This document shows positions 45,604 to 55,366 of a DNA stretch of 64,000 bases, piece by piece. Positions within the stretch are counted from its first letter, which is position 1. Each line of letters begins with the position of its first letter. The stretch is from Anditalea andensis (GTDB lineage Bacteria; Bacteroidota; Bacteroidia; Cytophagales; Cyclobacteriaceae): NCBI RefSeq assembly GCF_000714815.1, contig NZ_JMIH01000028.1, positions 62,001 through 126,000 of the forward strand, read 5' to 3'. The position numbers and the translations under genes were made by a program. The notes under the pieces were generated by a model. That model had not been told where the DNA came from and did no database searches. It worked only from the letters and a program-made list of their open reading frames with translations.

Positions 45604-46003
45604 CTGAAGTATCTTTATTGGTTATTTTATCTTGATCATTTGTGTACTCGGGAGTGGTTTCTTTAGTCTGGAAAAGAATACCCAGTTTAATAAATACCCT
45701 TTTGATTGAAAATTGAAGTTTATCTGAATCTTTTAAGGCAAACAATATACCGAAGACAATCATATAAAAAACAGCAGTCAATAAAAAGCCCAGAGCTGTA
45801 GAACCTGTCAGCGCTCCTAACCAAAAAGCTAATGCGTAACTTAAAAACCACACTATAAATAAAGCTACAAAGCCCATTAATACAAATACGGCGATCCTAA
45901 GGGCTACTGCTTTAAACTCTTCTTTAAGCTCAGCTTTTACTATCTTAATCCTTACATCTATAATATCTTTGATAGTATTGGTAATTTCTGAGAAGTTTAG
46001 CAT
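45596..46003 (-). CDS. Phage holin superfamily (PF07332-like) membrane protein
   Basis: The ATG at 46003 gives a 135-residue protein starting MLNFSEITNTIKD; an upstream in-frame start at 46057 adds 18 unlikely residues. A long amphipathic N-terminal helix is followed by two strong membrane helices (about residues 33-60 and 66-92) and a polar tail. This is the layout of Phage_holin_3_6 (YqjE-like) proteins, which are chromosomal and not phage genes. It is the first gene of the three-gene overlapping run with GGGPS. Confidence 0.8.
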   Translation of the reverse strand: MLNFSEITNTIKDIIDVRIKIVKAELKEEFKAVALRIAVFVLMGFVALFIVWFLSYALAFWLGALTGSTALGFLLTAVFYMIVFGILFALKDSDKLQFSIKRVFIKLGILFQTKETTPEYTNDQDKITNKDTSDE

Positions 46004-46098
46004 TTTAAAAGATTTTGTTAAGTGAAAAATTATACTTCCCTCGATATTGAGAAACAAGTTAAAGCAAAAACCTTGCTCAATCTGGAAAATTTCTAATT

Positions 46099-46689
46099 TT
46101 ACTCCTGATTTTCATAATAATATTTATACATCATTACTTTTTCCAATGCTTTTTTTATAGCCTGATTTATAGGAAAGGTTTCTGCAGATAAGTTTATATC
46201 TATGGCAGATAGTTTAGCATAAAAATCATTTGCCATCGGAACTTCCATATCCATATTGATACCTGCTGTGGTAGCCTGGTATATGGCTTGCTTTCCTTCT
46301 TTTAATTTCTTACAGGTAATCATTTCTTTATTACCATATTTATTTCTTCTGGCAGAGACCCCAAAAAGCCGGCAAATAAGGCCCCTATATATATAAGTAT
46401 TACAAACTCCTGATTCTTTGTCCTGTGCTGTTTTTAAAAACTGCATACAATATTCCTGTTCAGAGGTTTGTTCCAGCATGTCCATCGCCTTTTCAGCATT
46501 GCCTTTTTGGTAGATATCAAATGCCAAAGGGATAAATTCCAATACAGTAGCAGCAACTTGGGGATTCATACAGCACTTCCCGCAACCCGCATAACAGGTA
46601 AGGCCACTTTTGCCCAGATATAGACTAACATCACTGTCCAATTCATCAAACACCTTCCTGACCGCCAATGACTTCTCTTGTAAATTCAT
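46099..46689 (-). CDS. YkgJ-like cysteine-cluster protein
   Basis: A 196-residue cytosolic protein. The ATG at 46689 is preferred to a TTG ten codons upstream. The N-terminal cluster Cys32, Cys36, Cys39, Cys40 (CYAGCGKCC), followed by Cys in CNTYIYRGLICRLFG and a further Cys in MITCKKLKEG, fits the zinc- or iron-binding YkgJ family (PF03692). The family's function is unknown. It is followed by a 95-bp gap to the holin-like gene. Confidence 0.85.
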   Translation of the reverse strand: MNLQEKSLAVRKVFDELDSDVSLYLGKSGLTCYAGCGKCCMNPQVAATVLEFIPLAFDIYQKGNAEKAMDMLEQTSEQEYCMQFLKTAQDKESGVCNTYIYRGLICRLFGVSARRNKYGNKEMITCKKLKEGKQAIYQATTAGINMDMEVPMANDFYAKLSAIDINLSAETFPINQAIKKALEKVMMYKYYYENQE

Positions 46690-46894
46690 ATAGATTTGTA
46701 AATGGTCACGAAAGTACAACAGGTAAGTATGTATTCCTATATCCCCATTCAGAATTGAACTGTTTATATCAATAATGAATTACTTTTTGGGTAACTTTCA
46801 TAATTAATATGATTTGGATTAACTTTCGGACTAAATATCATTTTTAAGTTATCCATAGACATTAAATCTTTTTTTTTAATAAAAAGTTTACCAT

Positions 46895-47629
46895 ATGAGT
46901 GAAGAAGAAGTAAAAAAAGTGAAGTTGATAGAAGAAGATCGAATCCGCAGGGCCTTCGAGGAAAGGGATTGGAATGAAATTAAAAGCGCAGACAGCTGGG
47001 CTATTTTTAAAGTGATGGCAGAATTTGTAGAAGGGTTTGAAAAGCTCGCCAAAATAGGTCCATGTGTATCGCTGTTTGGATCTGCCCGTACCCCCAGAAC
47101 GGACAAGTATTATTTGATAGCAGAAGAAATCGCCGCCAAACTTGTACGACACGGTTACGGTGTCATCACCGGAGGAGGCCCCGGCATAATGGAAGCAGGT
47201 AATAAGGGGGCTCATTCAGAAAATGGAAAATCCGTGGGGCTCAACATACAGTTACCATTTGAACAATTTAATAATATATATATTGATCAGGATAAATTGA
47301 TCACTTTTGATTACTTCTTTGTAAGGAAGGTGATGTTTGTCAAATATGCTCAGGGCTTTGTCGTTTTGCCGGGTGGTTTTGGTACACTGGATGAACTTTT
47401 TGAAGCACTGACGCTCATCCAGACCAAAAAAATCGGACGTTTTCCTATAGTATTGGTAGGCAAAGCATATTGGTCAGGCCTCATTGATTGGCTTAAGATT
47501 GCCATGTTGGGGCAGGGCAATATCAATGAAGAAGACCTCGATTTATTTGCAGTGGTAGACACCGCTACTGAGGCAGTAAAAGTCATAGATGAATTTTATA
47601 GTAAATATTTACTTTCACCCAATTTCTAA
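46895..47629 (+). CDS. LOG family protein (TIGR00730-like Rossmann fold)
   Basis: A 244-residue protein with GGGPGIMEAGNKGA at about 93-106 and the nucleotide-binding motif PGGFGTLDE at 159-167. Proteins with this motif act as cytokinin-activating phosphoribohydrolases (LOG) or related nucleotide hydrolases. The extended N-terminal helical region (about 50 residues) is typical of the longer bacterial type II LOG. The physiological role in Bacteroidota is unknown. It overlaps the following transglycosylase frame. Confidence 0.92.
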   Translation: MSEEEVKKVKLIEEDRIRRAFEERDWNEIKSADSWAIFKVMAEFVEGFEKLAKIGPCVSLFGSARTPRTDKYYLIAEEIAAKLVRHGYGVITGGGPGIMEAGNKGAHSENGKSVGLNIQLPFEQFNNIYIDQDKLITFDYFFVRKVMFVKYAQGFVVLPGGFGTLDELFEALTLIQTKKIGRFPIVLVGKAYWSGLIDWLKIAMLGQGNINEEDLDLFAVVDTATEAVKVIDEFYSKYLLSPNF

Positions 47630-48575
47630 TAGCTTGCAACAGTATCATATTCCCATATTATATGTTTTAATACTCCTGCTAGGAGGCACTGTGGTATATA
47701 TCAATCTGATAAAAGAAGCGCCTATCCAGGAGGTGGTCTTCGTTAATGATAGCAGCGGCGAACAAACCACTATTACTATCCCGGAATTTACCAGGGTAAA
47801 GCTATTTGATCTCCCTGAAGGAATAAATTTTGCCGGCGAGCCGGTACCTTTTGATCAGGATGATATAATAGAAAGATTTGAAAGAGAAATTTATGTAAAT
47901 GCCTACTGGAATTCAAATACTATCATGATCATGAAAAGGGCAGCCAAGTTTATGCCCATAATAGAACCGATACTGGCAAAGCATGGTATACCGGAAGATT
48001 TTAAATATGTGGCCTTAGTAGAATCAGGTCTAATGAATGTAGTATCCCCAGCAGGCGCTAGAGGTTTCTGGCAGTTTATGGACAATACGGCCAAAGAGCT
48101 GAAACTCGAGGTTAGTACCGAAGTAGATGAGCGATATCACCTGGAGAAAGCTACCGAAGCTGCTTGTCAATACCTAAAAAAAGCCTATGCACGATTTGGA
48201 AACTGGACCAGCGTGGCGGCAAGTTATAACATGGGCATCACCGGACTCACCAAAAGAAAAAATGAGCAGCAAGTACCTAAATACTATGACCTCCTTCTGA
48301 ATGAAGAGACCAGTAGGTATATCTTTAGAATATTAGCTTTCAAAGAATTGTTTGAAAACCCAAAAACCTATGGATATGAACTGGAAAAGGAGCAACTCTA
48401 TACCATGCCCAAACTCAAAGTGATCAAAGTAGATTCAAACATAAATGATCTGGCTGCATGGTCTCTCAAAAACAACAGCAACTATAAAGAACTAAAACTT
48501 TATAATCCCTGGCTGCGTTCTAATAAGCTGACTATAAAAAAAGGTACATCATATGAAATCAAACTACCCGCCTAA
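47589..48575 (+). CDS. Lytic transglycosylase domain protein
   Basis: A membrane-anchored murein hydrolase. The SLT domain (about residues 115-230) carries the catalytic Glu in VALVESGLMN, then SPAGARGFWQFMDNTAKE and VAASYNMGITGL. The C-terminal part (LYTMPKLKVIKVDSNINDLA) resembles a degenerate LysM repeat. The ATG at 47589 overlaps the LOG gene by 41 bp and adds 15 residues before the hydrophobic segment. A TTG at 47634 would give MQQYHIPILYVLILLLGG, a normal anchor, and no overlap. It cuts glycan strands for wall remodelling. Confidence 0.9.
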   Translation: MNFIVNIYFHPISNSLQQYHIPILYVLILLLGGTVVYINLIKEAPIQEVVFVNDSSGEQTTITIPEFTRVKLFDLPEGINFAGEPVPFDQDDIIERFEREIYVNAYWNSNTIMIMKRAAKFMPIIEPILAKHGIPEDFKYVALVESGLMNVVSPAGARGFWQFMDNTAKELKLEVSTEVDERYHLEKATEAACQYLKKAYARFGNWTSVAASYNMGITGLTKRKNEQQVPKYYDLLLNEETSRYIFRILAFKELFENPKTYGYELEKEQLYTMPKLKVIKVDSNINDLAAWSLKNNSNYKELKLYNPWLRSNKLTIKKGTSYEIKLPA

Positions 48576-48635
48576 AATGTCTTAAAACATCTTCGGTATT
48601 TATAACAACAAAAAATCTATTGGCATCTACCGATC

Positions 48636-50312
48636 ATGAAAATTAAGAAAATTGTTCTTTTTGTAATCCTTGCGCTTGTTGTAGTACTATTGATATTTAG
48701 AGGCGTACCAGCGGCCATCAATATATACCTCAATAAAAATGCTGAAAAAATAGTCACTGATATGATCATAAGGACACCAGATTTCGGTGACCACACAGTA
48801 GAATTTGGCCATATTCTTTTTGATTTTAATTTTAGGGGTACATTTTTAGAATTAGGAGGTATCCGTATCACTCCAAATGAAAATATTCCGAAGGATAAAA
48901 TTAAAATAAATCTAGCGTTGGAAAACGCATATCTAACAGGCTTCTCATGGACCAGTTTTTATTTGGATAATTCTATTATGCTTGATTCTGCCTATTTAGA
49001 AAATGTCCAGGTAGAAACGAAAACACCTCCATTTGATTCTTTGCAAATGTCCCAAGAGTCTGAGGTAGAAGGAGAAAATTATGACAATATCTCTATAAAC
49101 AGGATAAGATTTAATAGGCTTTCTTTTATGAATGTAGATAGCTACAATGATTCTGTCCGCATGAGTATCAATGACCTTACCGTTTCTGCCAACCACTTCG
49201 AACTGAGCAGTGCAGATATAGATGACAGAGATGCCTTATTTAAAGTTGGCCTTCTAGAAGGCTATTTGGATATGGCATCCTATCATTTCAATGAATATAG
49301 AAACGCATTTTATTTTAAAGACCTTTCTTTTAACTCTGATGATAAGCATCTATTGATAGGAGGAATGCAATTGGACAACAAACTGGAGAGGTATAAATAT
49401 ATCAACCAATTTGATTTCCAAACAGATTGGATAGAATTGGATGAAGGAGAATTAGACATACAAGGATTTAATTTTGAGACATTCTTTCGAAAGGGAATAG
49501 TACAGGCAGATTTGATCATCGCATCGGATCTGGTCATCAATGTATTCCGTGACAAACGTAAACCGGAAAATAAAGAAAGAAGACCGGAAATGGTACAGGC
49601 CCGTATATCTGGCATTCCCAGAGAGATAATGATAGAGGAACTTAAGCTTGAAAATGCCTATGTAGCCTATCAAGAACGTCCCGACACGAATGCTCCCAGA
49701 GCTGGAGCCATCCACTTTGATGAAATCAATGCCAGCATTAGCAATATCACCAATATTGACACCAAAGTTGCGGAAAACAACATCATGGAGGTAAAGGCTT
49801 CAGGTAAAATCATGGCTCAGGGGACTATGGATCTGACTATAGATTTCACACTGGATGATCCTGATGGAGCCTTTCATATGAAAGGCGTGGTAGGGTCTAT
49901 GCCTCTGGAAGCCCTCAATGATATGATAGGTCCTGAAACCAGAGTGGGAATAAATGCCGGCCATTTGGATAATTTGTTTTTTAATATTTATGCAAATAAT
50001 ATGGAAGGAACCGGTGACCTTATCATGAAATACCGGGACCTAAAAATTAAAATTCTCGATAAAAACTATAAGGATAACCAAAATATTTTTCGAAAGGCTG
50101 GTGCTTTTCTCGCCAACACCCTGGTGGTTCCAAACGACAATCCGAAAAAGAACGGAGAACTGGCCGAGGGTCAGGTATTTGCACGTAGGGATCCCAGTAA
50201 GTTCATATTCAGCTACTGGTGGGAACTGCTGTTAAGCGGAATGATGTCAACCCTTACTGGAAAATCAGAAGCAGATATGAGAGCAGACGCACAAGCTGAC
50301 CAAAATAAATAG
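48636..50312 (+). CDS. AsmA/DUF748-like envelope protein
   Basis: A 558-residue protein with an N-terminal membrane anchor (residues 5-22). The remainder is a long series of beta strands, with IRFNRLSFMNVDSYN and MEVKASGKIMAQGTMDLTID giving the AsmA-like pattern (LEx..Gxx.gt.d...df). Such proteins span the periplasm and are linked to lipid transport between membranes. The C-terminus (QAKADQNK-like DAQADQNK) is polar. The family call rests on pattern alone and is moderate. Confidence 0.7.
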   Translation: MKIKKIVLFVILALVVVLLIFRGVPAAINIYLNKNAEKIVTDMIIRTPDFGDHTVEFGHILFDFNFRGTFLELGGIRITPNENIPKDKIKINLALENAYLTGFSWTSFYLDNSIMLDSAYLENVQVETKTPPFDSLQMSQESEVEGENYDNISINRIRFNRLSFMNVDSYNDSVRMSINDLTVSANHFELSSADIDDRDALFKVGLLEGYLDMASYHFNEYRNAFYFKDLSFNSDDKHLLIGGMQLDNKLERYKYINQFDFQTDWIELDEGELDIQGFNFETFFRKGIVQADLIIASDLVINVFRDKRKPENKERRPEMVQARISGIPREIMIEELKLENAYVAYQERPDTNAPRAGAIHFDEINASISNITNIDTKVAENNIMEVKASGKIMAQGTMDLTIDFTLDDPDGAFHMKGVVGSMPLEALNDMIGPETRVGINAGHLDNLFFNIYANNMEGTGDLIMKYRDLKIKILDKNYKDNQNIFRKAGAFLANTLVVPNDNPKKNGELAEGQVFARRDPSKFIFSYWWELLLSGMMSTLTGKSEADMRADAQADQNK

Positions 50313-50426
50313 AAAGCTTTTGAGATAAACTTATCAGCGTATAAAATGGTTAACAGAGGATAAATTTAACGCTAAACAAAATTCTTGTATTTTTGTAAAT
50401 TGAATCAAAAAAGGAATCCTCCTTTC

Positions 50427-53261
50427 ATGGCAGAAAATAATAATCAAGTAGAAGAATTAATAGAGATATACGGTGCAAGGGAACATAATCTCAAAAATAT
50501 AGATATATCTATTCCTCGCAATAAACTCATTGTAATCACAGGTTTAAGTGGTAGTGGCAAAAGTTCTTTAGCTTTTGACACTATCTATGCAGAAGGGCAG
50601 AGAAGGTACATGGAAAGTTTTTCTGCTTATGCCCGCTCATTTTTGGGCGGAATGGAAAGACCTGATGTGGACAAAATTAATGGCCTCTCGCCGGTCATCT
50701 CCATAGAGCAAAAAACCACCTCAAAAAACCCCAGGTCTACGGTAGGTACTGTTACTGAGATATATGATTTTATGAGACTTCTCTTTGCCAGAGCAGGTGA
50801 AGCGTTTTCCTATTTATCGGGCCATCGGATGGTCCGCCAAACGGAAGACCAGATTATAGAACAACTATTTCAAAATTTCTCAAAAAAGAAACTTTACATT
50901 TTAGCCCCTATTGTAAAAGGTAGAAAGGGACACTATAGAGAGTTATTTGAGCAAACAAGAAAAATGGGGTTTTCTAAAGTAAGGGTAGACGGGGTAGTGA
51001 TGGACGTAGTACCTAAAATGCAGGTAGACCGGTATAAAATACACGATATTGAAATCGTCATAGACCGGATCATAGCCGAAGAAGAGGACCGGTACAGGAT
51101 TACCCAATCCTTAAAAACAGCCCTACAACATGGTAAAGGTGTCATTATGCTCCGTGATGAAGCAGGGGAAATCCATCATTTCTCTAAACATTTAATGGAT
51201 CCAACCACCGGTCTATCCTATGATGAGCCAGCTCCCAATAATTTTTCTTTCAATAGCCCATACGGTGCATGTCCTACCTGTAACGGTTTGGGTAAAATAG
51301 AAGAAATAACCAAGGAGAGCATTATCCCTGATCCATCCCTCAGTATCAGCAGGGGGGGGATAGCCCCACTGGGTGAATTTAGGGATATCTGGATATTTAA
51401 AAAAATCAATGCTGTACTGAAAAACCATAAGGTAAGCATATCTACTCCTCTGGAAAAATTTCCAGATGATGTAATGCATATCCTTTTGTACGGAGATAAA
51501 ATGGAAGTGGAGGTAGATTCCGTCAAGCACCCTGGCACCCAATGGACTACTACATTTGAAGGAATCATCAATTTTCTTCAAAAACAACAAGAAGAAGGCT
51601 CAGACAAAATACGTAATTGGGTGGCTGACTATACTACCTCCAATATTTGCCCAGACTGTGAGGGCTTACGTCTTAAAAAAGAGGCGCTCCATTTCAAGAT
51701 AGGAGGAAAAAATATAGGTGAGCTGGCCATGATGGACATCACTGCCCTGGCTTCCTGGTTTGGCAAAGCTGAAGATCTTATGTCTGAAAAGCAAAAGATC
51801 ATAGGAAAAGAGGTGCTCAAAGAAATAAACAAAAGAATTGGTTTCCTGCAGGATATTGGACTAGATTATTTGTCCCTTAATAGGCCTTTGCGGTCCCTGT
51901 CTGGAGGAGAAGCACAAAGAATAAGGCTGGCTACCCAGATAGGTACCCAATTGGTGGGAGTGCTATACATTCTCGATGAGCCCAGTATAGGTTTACACCA
52001 GAGAGATAATGTAAAATTGATTAAAGCACTTCAGGATTTACGGGATTTAGGCAATTCGGTAATCGTGGTAGAGCATGATAAAGATATGATGTTGGAAGCC
52101 GATTATGTGATCGATATTGGCCCGGGAGCCGGCAGGCACGGTGGCAGTATAGTAGCAAAGGGCAATCCAACGGAATTTTTAGCACAAAACAGTATCACTG
52201 CACAGTTTCTTAACAATACCCTAAGCATACCTGTCCCACCCACCAGAAGAAAAGGCAATGGGGATACTTTAAAATTAATCAATGCTACCGGAAATAACCT
52301 GAAGAACGTAACTTTAAAACTGCCACTGGGAACTATGATCTGTATCACTGGTGTATCCGGCAGCGGAAAAAGTTCTTTAATCCATGAAACCCTTTACCCA
52401 TTACTCAACCAACATTTCTATAAATCTAAAAAAGAACCGCTTCCTTATAAACAAATCAAGGGTTTAGAGCATCTCGATAAAGTCATAGAAGTAGATCAGT
52501 CACCTATCGGAAGAACACCCAGATCTAATCCGGCTACTTATACCGGTGCTTTTACAGATATAAGGGCTCTGTTTACAGATCTACCTGAGTCAAAAATACG
52601 GGGGTATAAACCTGGAAGGTTTTCTTTTAATGTAAAAGGAGGACGTTGTGAAGATTGCGAAGGTGCTGGAATGAAACTAATAGAAATGGATTTCCTTCCT
52701 GATGTACACATACCCTGTGAAACCTGCAAAGGTAAAAGGTACAACAGGGAAACTTTAGAAGTAAGATTCAAAGGAAAATCTATTTCCGATGTATTGGACA
52801 TGACTGTAGAGCAGGCAGTAGAGTTTTTTGAATTTCAACCAAAAATCCTGAGGAAAATCCAGACTTTGAATGATGTAGGCCTAGGTTATATCACCTTGGG
52901 ACAGCATGCGACTACACTATCGGGTGGAGAAGCCCAAAGGGTAAAACTAGCGACTGAGCTATCTAAAAAAGATACTGGAAAAACTTTTTATATTCTTGAT
53001 GAACCTACTACGGGGCTTCATTTCAAGGATATAGAACATTTACTTAGTGTTTTGAATCAGTTAGTGGATAAAGGTAATACCGTGCTGATCATTGAACATA
53101 ACATGGATGTCATCAAAGTGGCAGATTATATCATAGACATCGGTCCTGAAGGTGGTGACAAAGGTGGGTCTATTGTAATAGAAGGGTCTCCAGAGAAAGT
53201 CGCTTTACACCCTACAAGCTATACGGCCAAATTTCTTAAACCTGAACTTAACCAGCTTTGA
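50427..53261 (+). CDS. uvrA: Excinuclease ABC subunit A
   Basis: A 944-residue UvrA of normal length; the ATG at 50427 is preferred to a TTG 14 codons upstream. Walker A is GLSGSGKSS at 39-47, and a second Walker A is GVSGSGKSS in the C-terminal half. Signature motifs LSGGEAQRIRLA and LSGGEAQRVKLA, and Walker B ILDEPSIGLH and ILDEPTTGLH are present. The C-terminal zinc finger is complete (Cys741, Cys744, Cys764, Cys767). In the first zinc module only Cys282 and Cys285 (CPTC) are seen; the partner CxxC is replaced by HLMDPTTG. It recognises damaged DNA and loads UvrB. Confidence 0.98.
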   Translation: MAENNNQVEELIEIYGAREHNLKNIDISIPRNKLIVITGLSGSGKSSLAFDTIYAEGQRRYMESFSAYARSFLGGMERPDVDKINGLSPVISIEQKTTSKNPRSTVGTVTEIYDFMRLLFARAGEAFSYLSGHRMVRQTEDQIIEQLFQNFSKKKLYILAPIVKGRKGHYRELFEQTRKMGFSKVRVDGVVMDVVPKMQVDRYKIHDIEIVIDRIIAEEEDRYRITQSLKTALQHGKGVIMLRDEAGEIHHFSKHLMDPTTGLSYDEPAPNNFSFNSPYGACPTCNGLGKIEEITKESIIPDPSLSISRGGIAPLGEFRDIWIFKKINAVLKNHKVSISTPLEKFPDDVMHILLYGDKMEVEVDSVKHPGTQWTTTFEGIINFLQKQQEEGSDKIRNWVADYTTSNICPDCEGLRLKKEALHFKIGGKNIGELAMMDITALASWFGKAEDLMSEKQKIIGKEVLKEINKRIGFLQDIGLDYLSLNRPLRSLSGGEAQRIRLATQIGTQLVGVLYILDEPSIGLHQRDNVKLIKALQDLRDLGNSVIVVEHDKDMMLEADYVIDIGPGAGRHGGSIVAKGNPTEFLAQNSITAQFLNNTLSIPVPPTRRKGNGDTLKLINATGNNLKNVTLKLPLGTMICITGVSGSGKSSLIHETLYPLLNQHFYKSKKEPLPYKQIKGLEHLDKVIEVDQSPIGRTPRSNPATYTGAFTDIRALFTDLPESKIRGYKPGRFSFNVKGGRCEDCEGAGMKLIEMDFLPDVHIPCETCKGKRYNRETLEVRFKGKSISDVLDMTVEQAVEFFEFQPKILRKIQTLNDVGLGYITLGQHATTLSGGEAQRVKLATELSKKDTGKTFYILDEPTTGLHFKDIEHLLSVLNQLVDKGNTVLIIEHNMDVIKVADYIIDIGPEGGDKGGSIVIEGSPEKVALHPTSYTAKFLKPELNQL

Positions 53262-53332
53262 TGCTGAATCTAATCTTACTGGTATTGAAGTAGGAACCTA
53301 ATCATTCTATACCTATCAATAGGTGATACTCC

Positions 53333-54379
53333 ATGAATAAAAAACGGTTATACTGGGTGCTTCAAATAGTTGGTTGGTCAGCGTTTGCCCTGATCAACCT
53401 CCTTTTTGTATCTTTGGCACGAGGGATCACGGCGGTTCAAATAGGGGCGTATTTTTCCCTGGCATTGTTTTACCTCAGCTCCACACATGCTTTCCGATAT
53501 GCAATAAAAGAATATGGCTGGTTTAATCTTCCCATAACCAGGCTTATTGCCAATTCACTGATGGGCTTGGTACTCCTAAGTCTTATGAATACGGTGGCTC
53601 AGGTACTGATTAACTTAGCCTTTGATACATTGAATATTTATGAAGATCTACGGCCTTTAGTGATCTTGGTAAATGTTTTTATCAGTTTCCTTTATTATGC
53701 GCTATGGGGAATGATGTACTTTCTCTTCCATTTTTTGGATAATTACAATACTTCTCTAAAATATCAGGCCAAAATCAACGAAATCAAATTGAACCATCTG
53801 AGGAGCCAACTAAATCCCCATTTTATATTCAATGCACTTAACAGTGTCAGGGCGCTCGTAGATGAAAACCCAGTAAAAGCAAAATCAGCCATCACCCAAC
53901 TATCAAATATCCTGAGATATTCTTTGGTAATGGATAACAAAACAGTCATCAACTTTGAAGATGAATTTAATACGGTTAAGGATTACCTTAACCTAGAAAA
54001 AATAAGGTTTGAGGAAAGGCTTATTATAAATTATGATATAGAAGAGCGGGCCTATAAATATAAAATACCTCCCATGATGTTACAAACCATAGTAGAAAAT
54101 GCCATAAAACATGGAATCAGTAATTTACTGAAAGGTGGTAAAGTTGAAGTAAGATGTGCAATAGGTGATGATGACAAATTATTTATTTATGTAAAAAACA
54201 GTGGTCAACTTAAACCAAACGGACCCAAGAAAAAATCTGAAGGGCATGGTATTAATAACACTGTTCAAAGGTTAAAATTAATATATGGCAATAAGGCCTC
54301 TTTTAAGATATATAATTCAGGAAATGAATTTGTGATCACTGAAATAAAAATCCCAAAACAATCCCTTACATTAGAGTAA
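53333..54379 (+). CDS. Sensor histidine kinase, LytS type
   Basis: A 348-residue kinase with four membrane helices (about 8-30, 37-55, 70-95, 108-134). The His_kinase domain follows, with phospho-acceptor His163 in QLNPHFIFNALN, and then a GHKL ATPase (MMLQTIVENAIKHGI, GHGINNTVQRL). There is no periplasmic sensor domain of any size, so the signal may be membrane-borne. The LytTR regulator gene starts 21 bp after its stop, so the pair is co-transcribed. It starts 71 bp after uvrA. Confidence 0.93.
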   Translation: MNKKRLYWVLQIVGWSAFALINLLFVSLARGITAVQIGAYFSLALFYLSSTHAFRYAIKEYGWFNLPITRLIANSLMGLVLLSLMNTVAQVLINLAFDTLNIYEDLRPLVILVNVFISFLYYALWGMMYFLFHFLDNYNTSLKYQAKINEIKLNHLRSQLNPHFIFNALNSVRALVDENPVKAKSAITQLSNILRYSLVMDNKTVINFEDEFNTVKDYLNLEKIRFEERLIINYDIEERAYKYKIPPMMLQTIVENAIKHGISNLLKGGKVEVRCAIGDDDKLFIYVKNSGQLKPNGPKKKSEGHGINNTVQRLKLIYGNKASFKIYNSGNEFVITEIKIPKQSLTLE

Positions 54380-54400
54380 TTATAAACCAGACGAAAAATT

Positions 54401-55135
54401 ATGCGTGCTTTAGTAATTGATGACGAAAGATTGGCCAGAAAGGAATTAATTAATTTGCTTTCACAGCATGAATCAGTGGAAGTGGTCGGTGAGGCCATAA
54501 ATGTGGATGATGCCAAAGATAAGATTGAAAAATTAAACCCAGATGTTATTTTTTTAGATATCCAAATGCCTGAGAAAACAGGATTCGATCTTTTGGAGGA
54601 GCTTGATATCGTACCCCATGTCATATTTACTACAGCATATGATGAATATGCATTGAAAGCATTTCAGGTTAATGCATTGGATTATTTACTAAAGCCAGTG
54701 GAAGCAGAGCGGCTAGCAGAAGCTTTGAAAAGGTTACAGGTGAAAATTACAGATCAGCAGAGGGAAGAGTCTCAGATATCCGTGGACAGCGGAAAAAAAT
54801 TATCTCTTCAAGATCAGGTATTTGTCAAAGACGGGGACAGATGCTGGTTTGTTAAGTTAGTAAACGTCCGCCTTTTTGAATCTGACGGAAACTATATAAA
54901 AGTATACTTTGACAATAACAAACCAATGATCCATAAATCTCTCAATGCTTTAGATGAGCGGTTGGATGAAAAATCCTTTTTTAGGGCAAGTAGAAAACAT
55001 ATTATCAACCTGAGCTGGGTGGAGGGAATAGAGCCTTGGTTCAATGGGGGCTTAGTGGTCACACTCAAAGGTGGTGATAGGATAGAAGTCAGCAGAAGAC
55101 AAGCGGCAAGGTTTAAGGATATGATGAGCTTATAG
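54401..55135 (+). CDS. LytTR-family response regulator
   Basis: A 244-residue regulator. The receiver has the acidic pair Asp7-Asp8, phospho-acceptor Asp53 (FLDIQMPEKTGFDLL) and Lys in YLLKPVEAERL. The LytTR domain from about 140 contains VFVKDGDRCWFVKLVNVRLF and FFRASRKHIINLSWVEGIEP. Cognate partner of the kinase encoded just upstream; targets are unknown. Confidence 0.94.
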   Translation: MRALVIDDERLARKELINLLSQHESVEVVGEAINVDDAKDKIEKLNPDVIFLDIQMPEKTGFDLLEELDIVPHVIFTTAYDEYALKAFQVNALDYLLKPVEAERLAEALKRLQVKITDQQREESQISVDSGKKLSLQDQVFVKDGDRCWFVKLVNVRLFESDGNYIKVYFDNNKPMIHKSLNALDERLDEKSFFRASRKHIINLSWVEGIEPWFNGGLVVTLKGGDRIEVSRRQAARFKDMMSL

Positions 55136-55366
55136 CCGTAAATTAACATCACAATGAAGTAAATGAACGTATTTTAAACTATTAAAAACGGTTTTTGAAG
55201 TTTTTTAGGTCTTAAAATCACATTTTATTTATTTAATCATCTAATTTTTATTTTTTTTTAAAAATAATTCTATAAATTATAGAGTAGGAAAGATTATGTT
55301 AATATAATAGATACATTCAAAATAAAATATCTATTTCATAATCGCCATGTAAAACCATATAAAAAC

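Noticed and set aside
45596-46003. Holin-like gene as evidence of a prophage
   Set aside because: No other phage genes are nearby, and chromosomal members of this holin superfamily are common in Bacteroidota.
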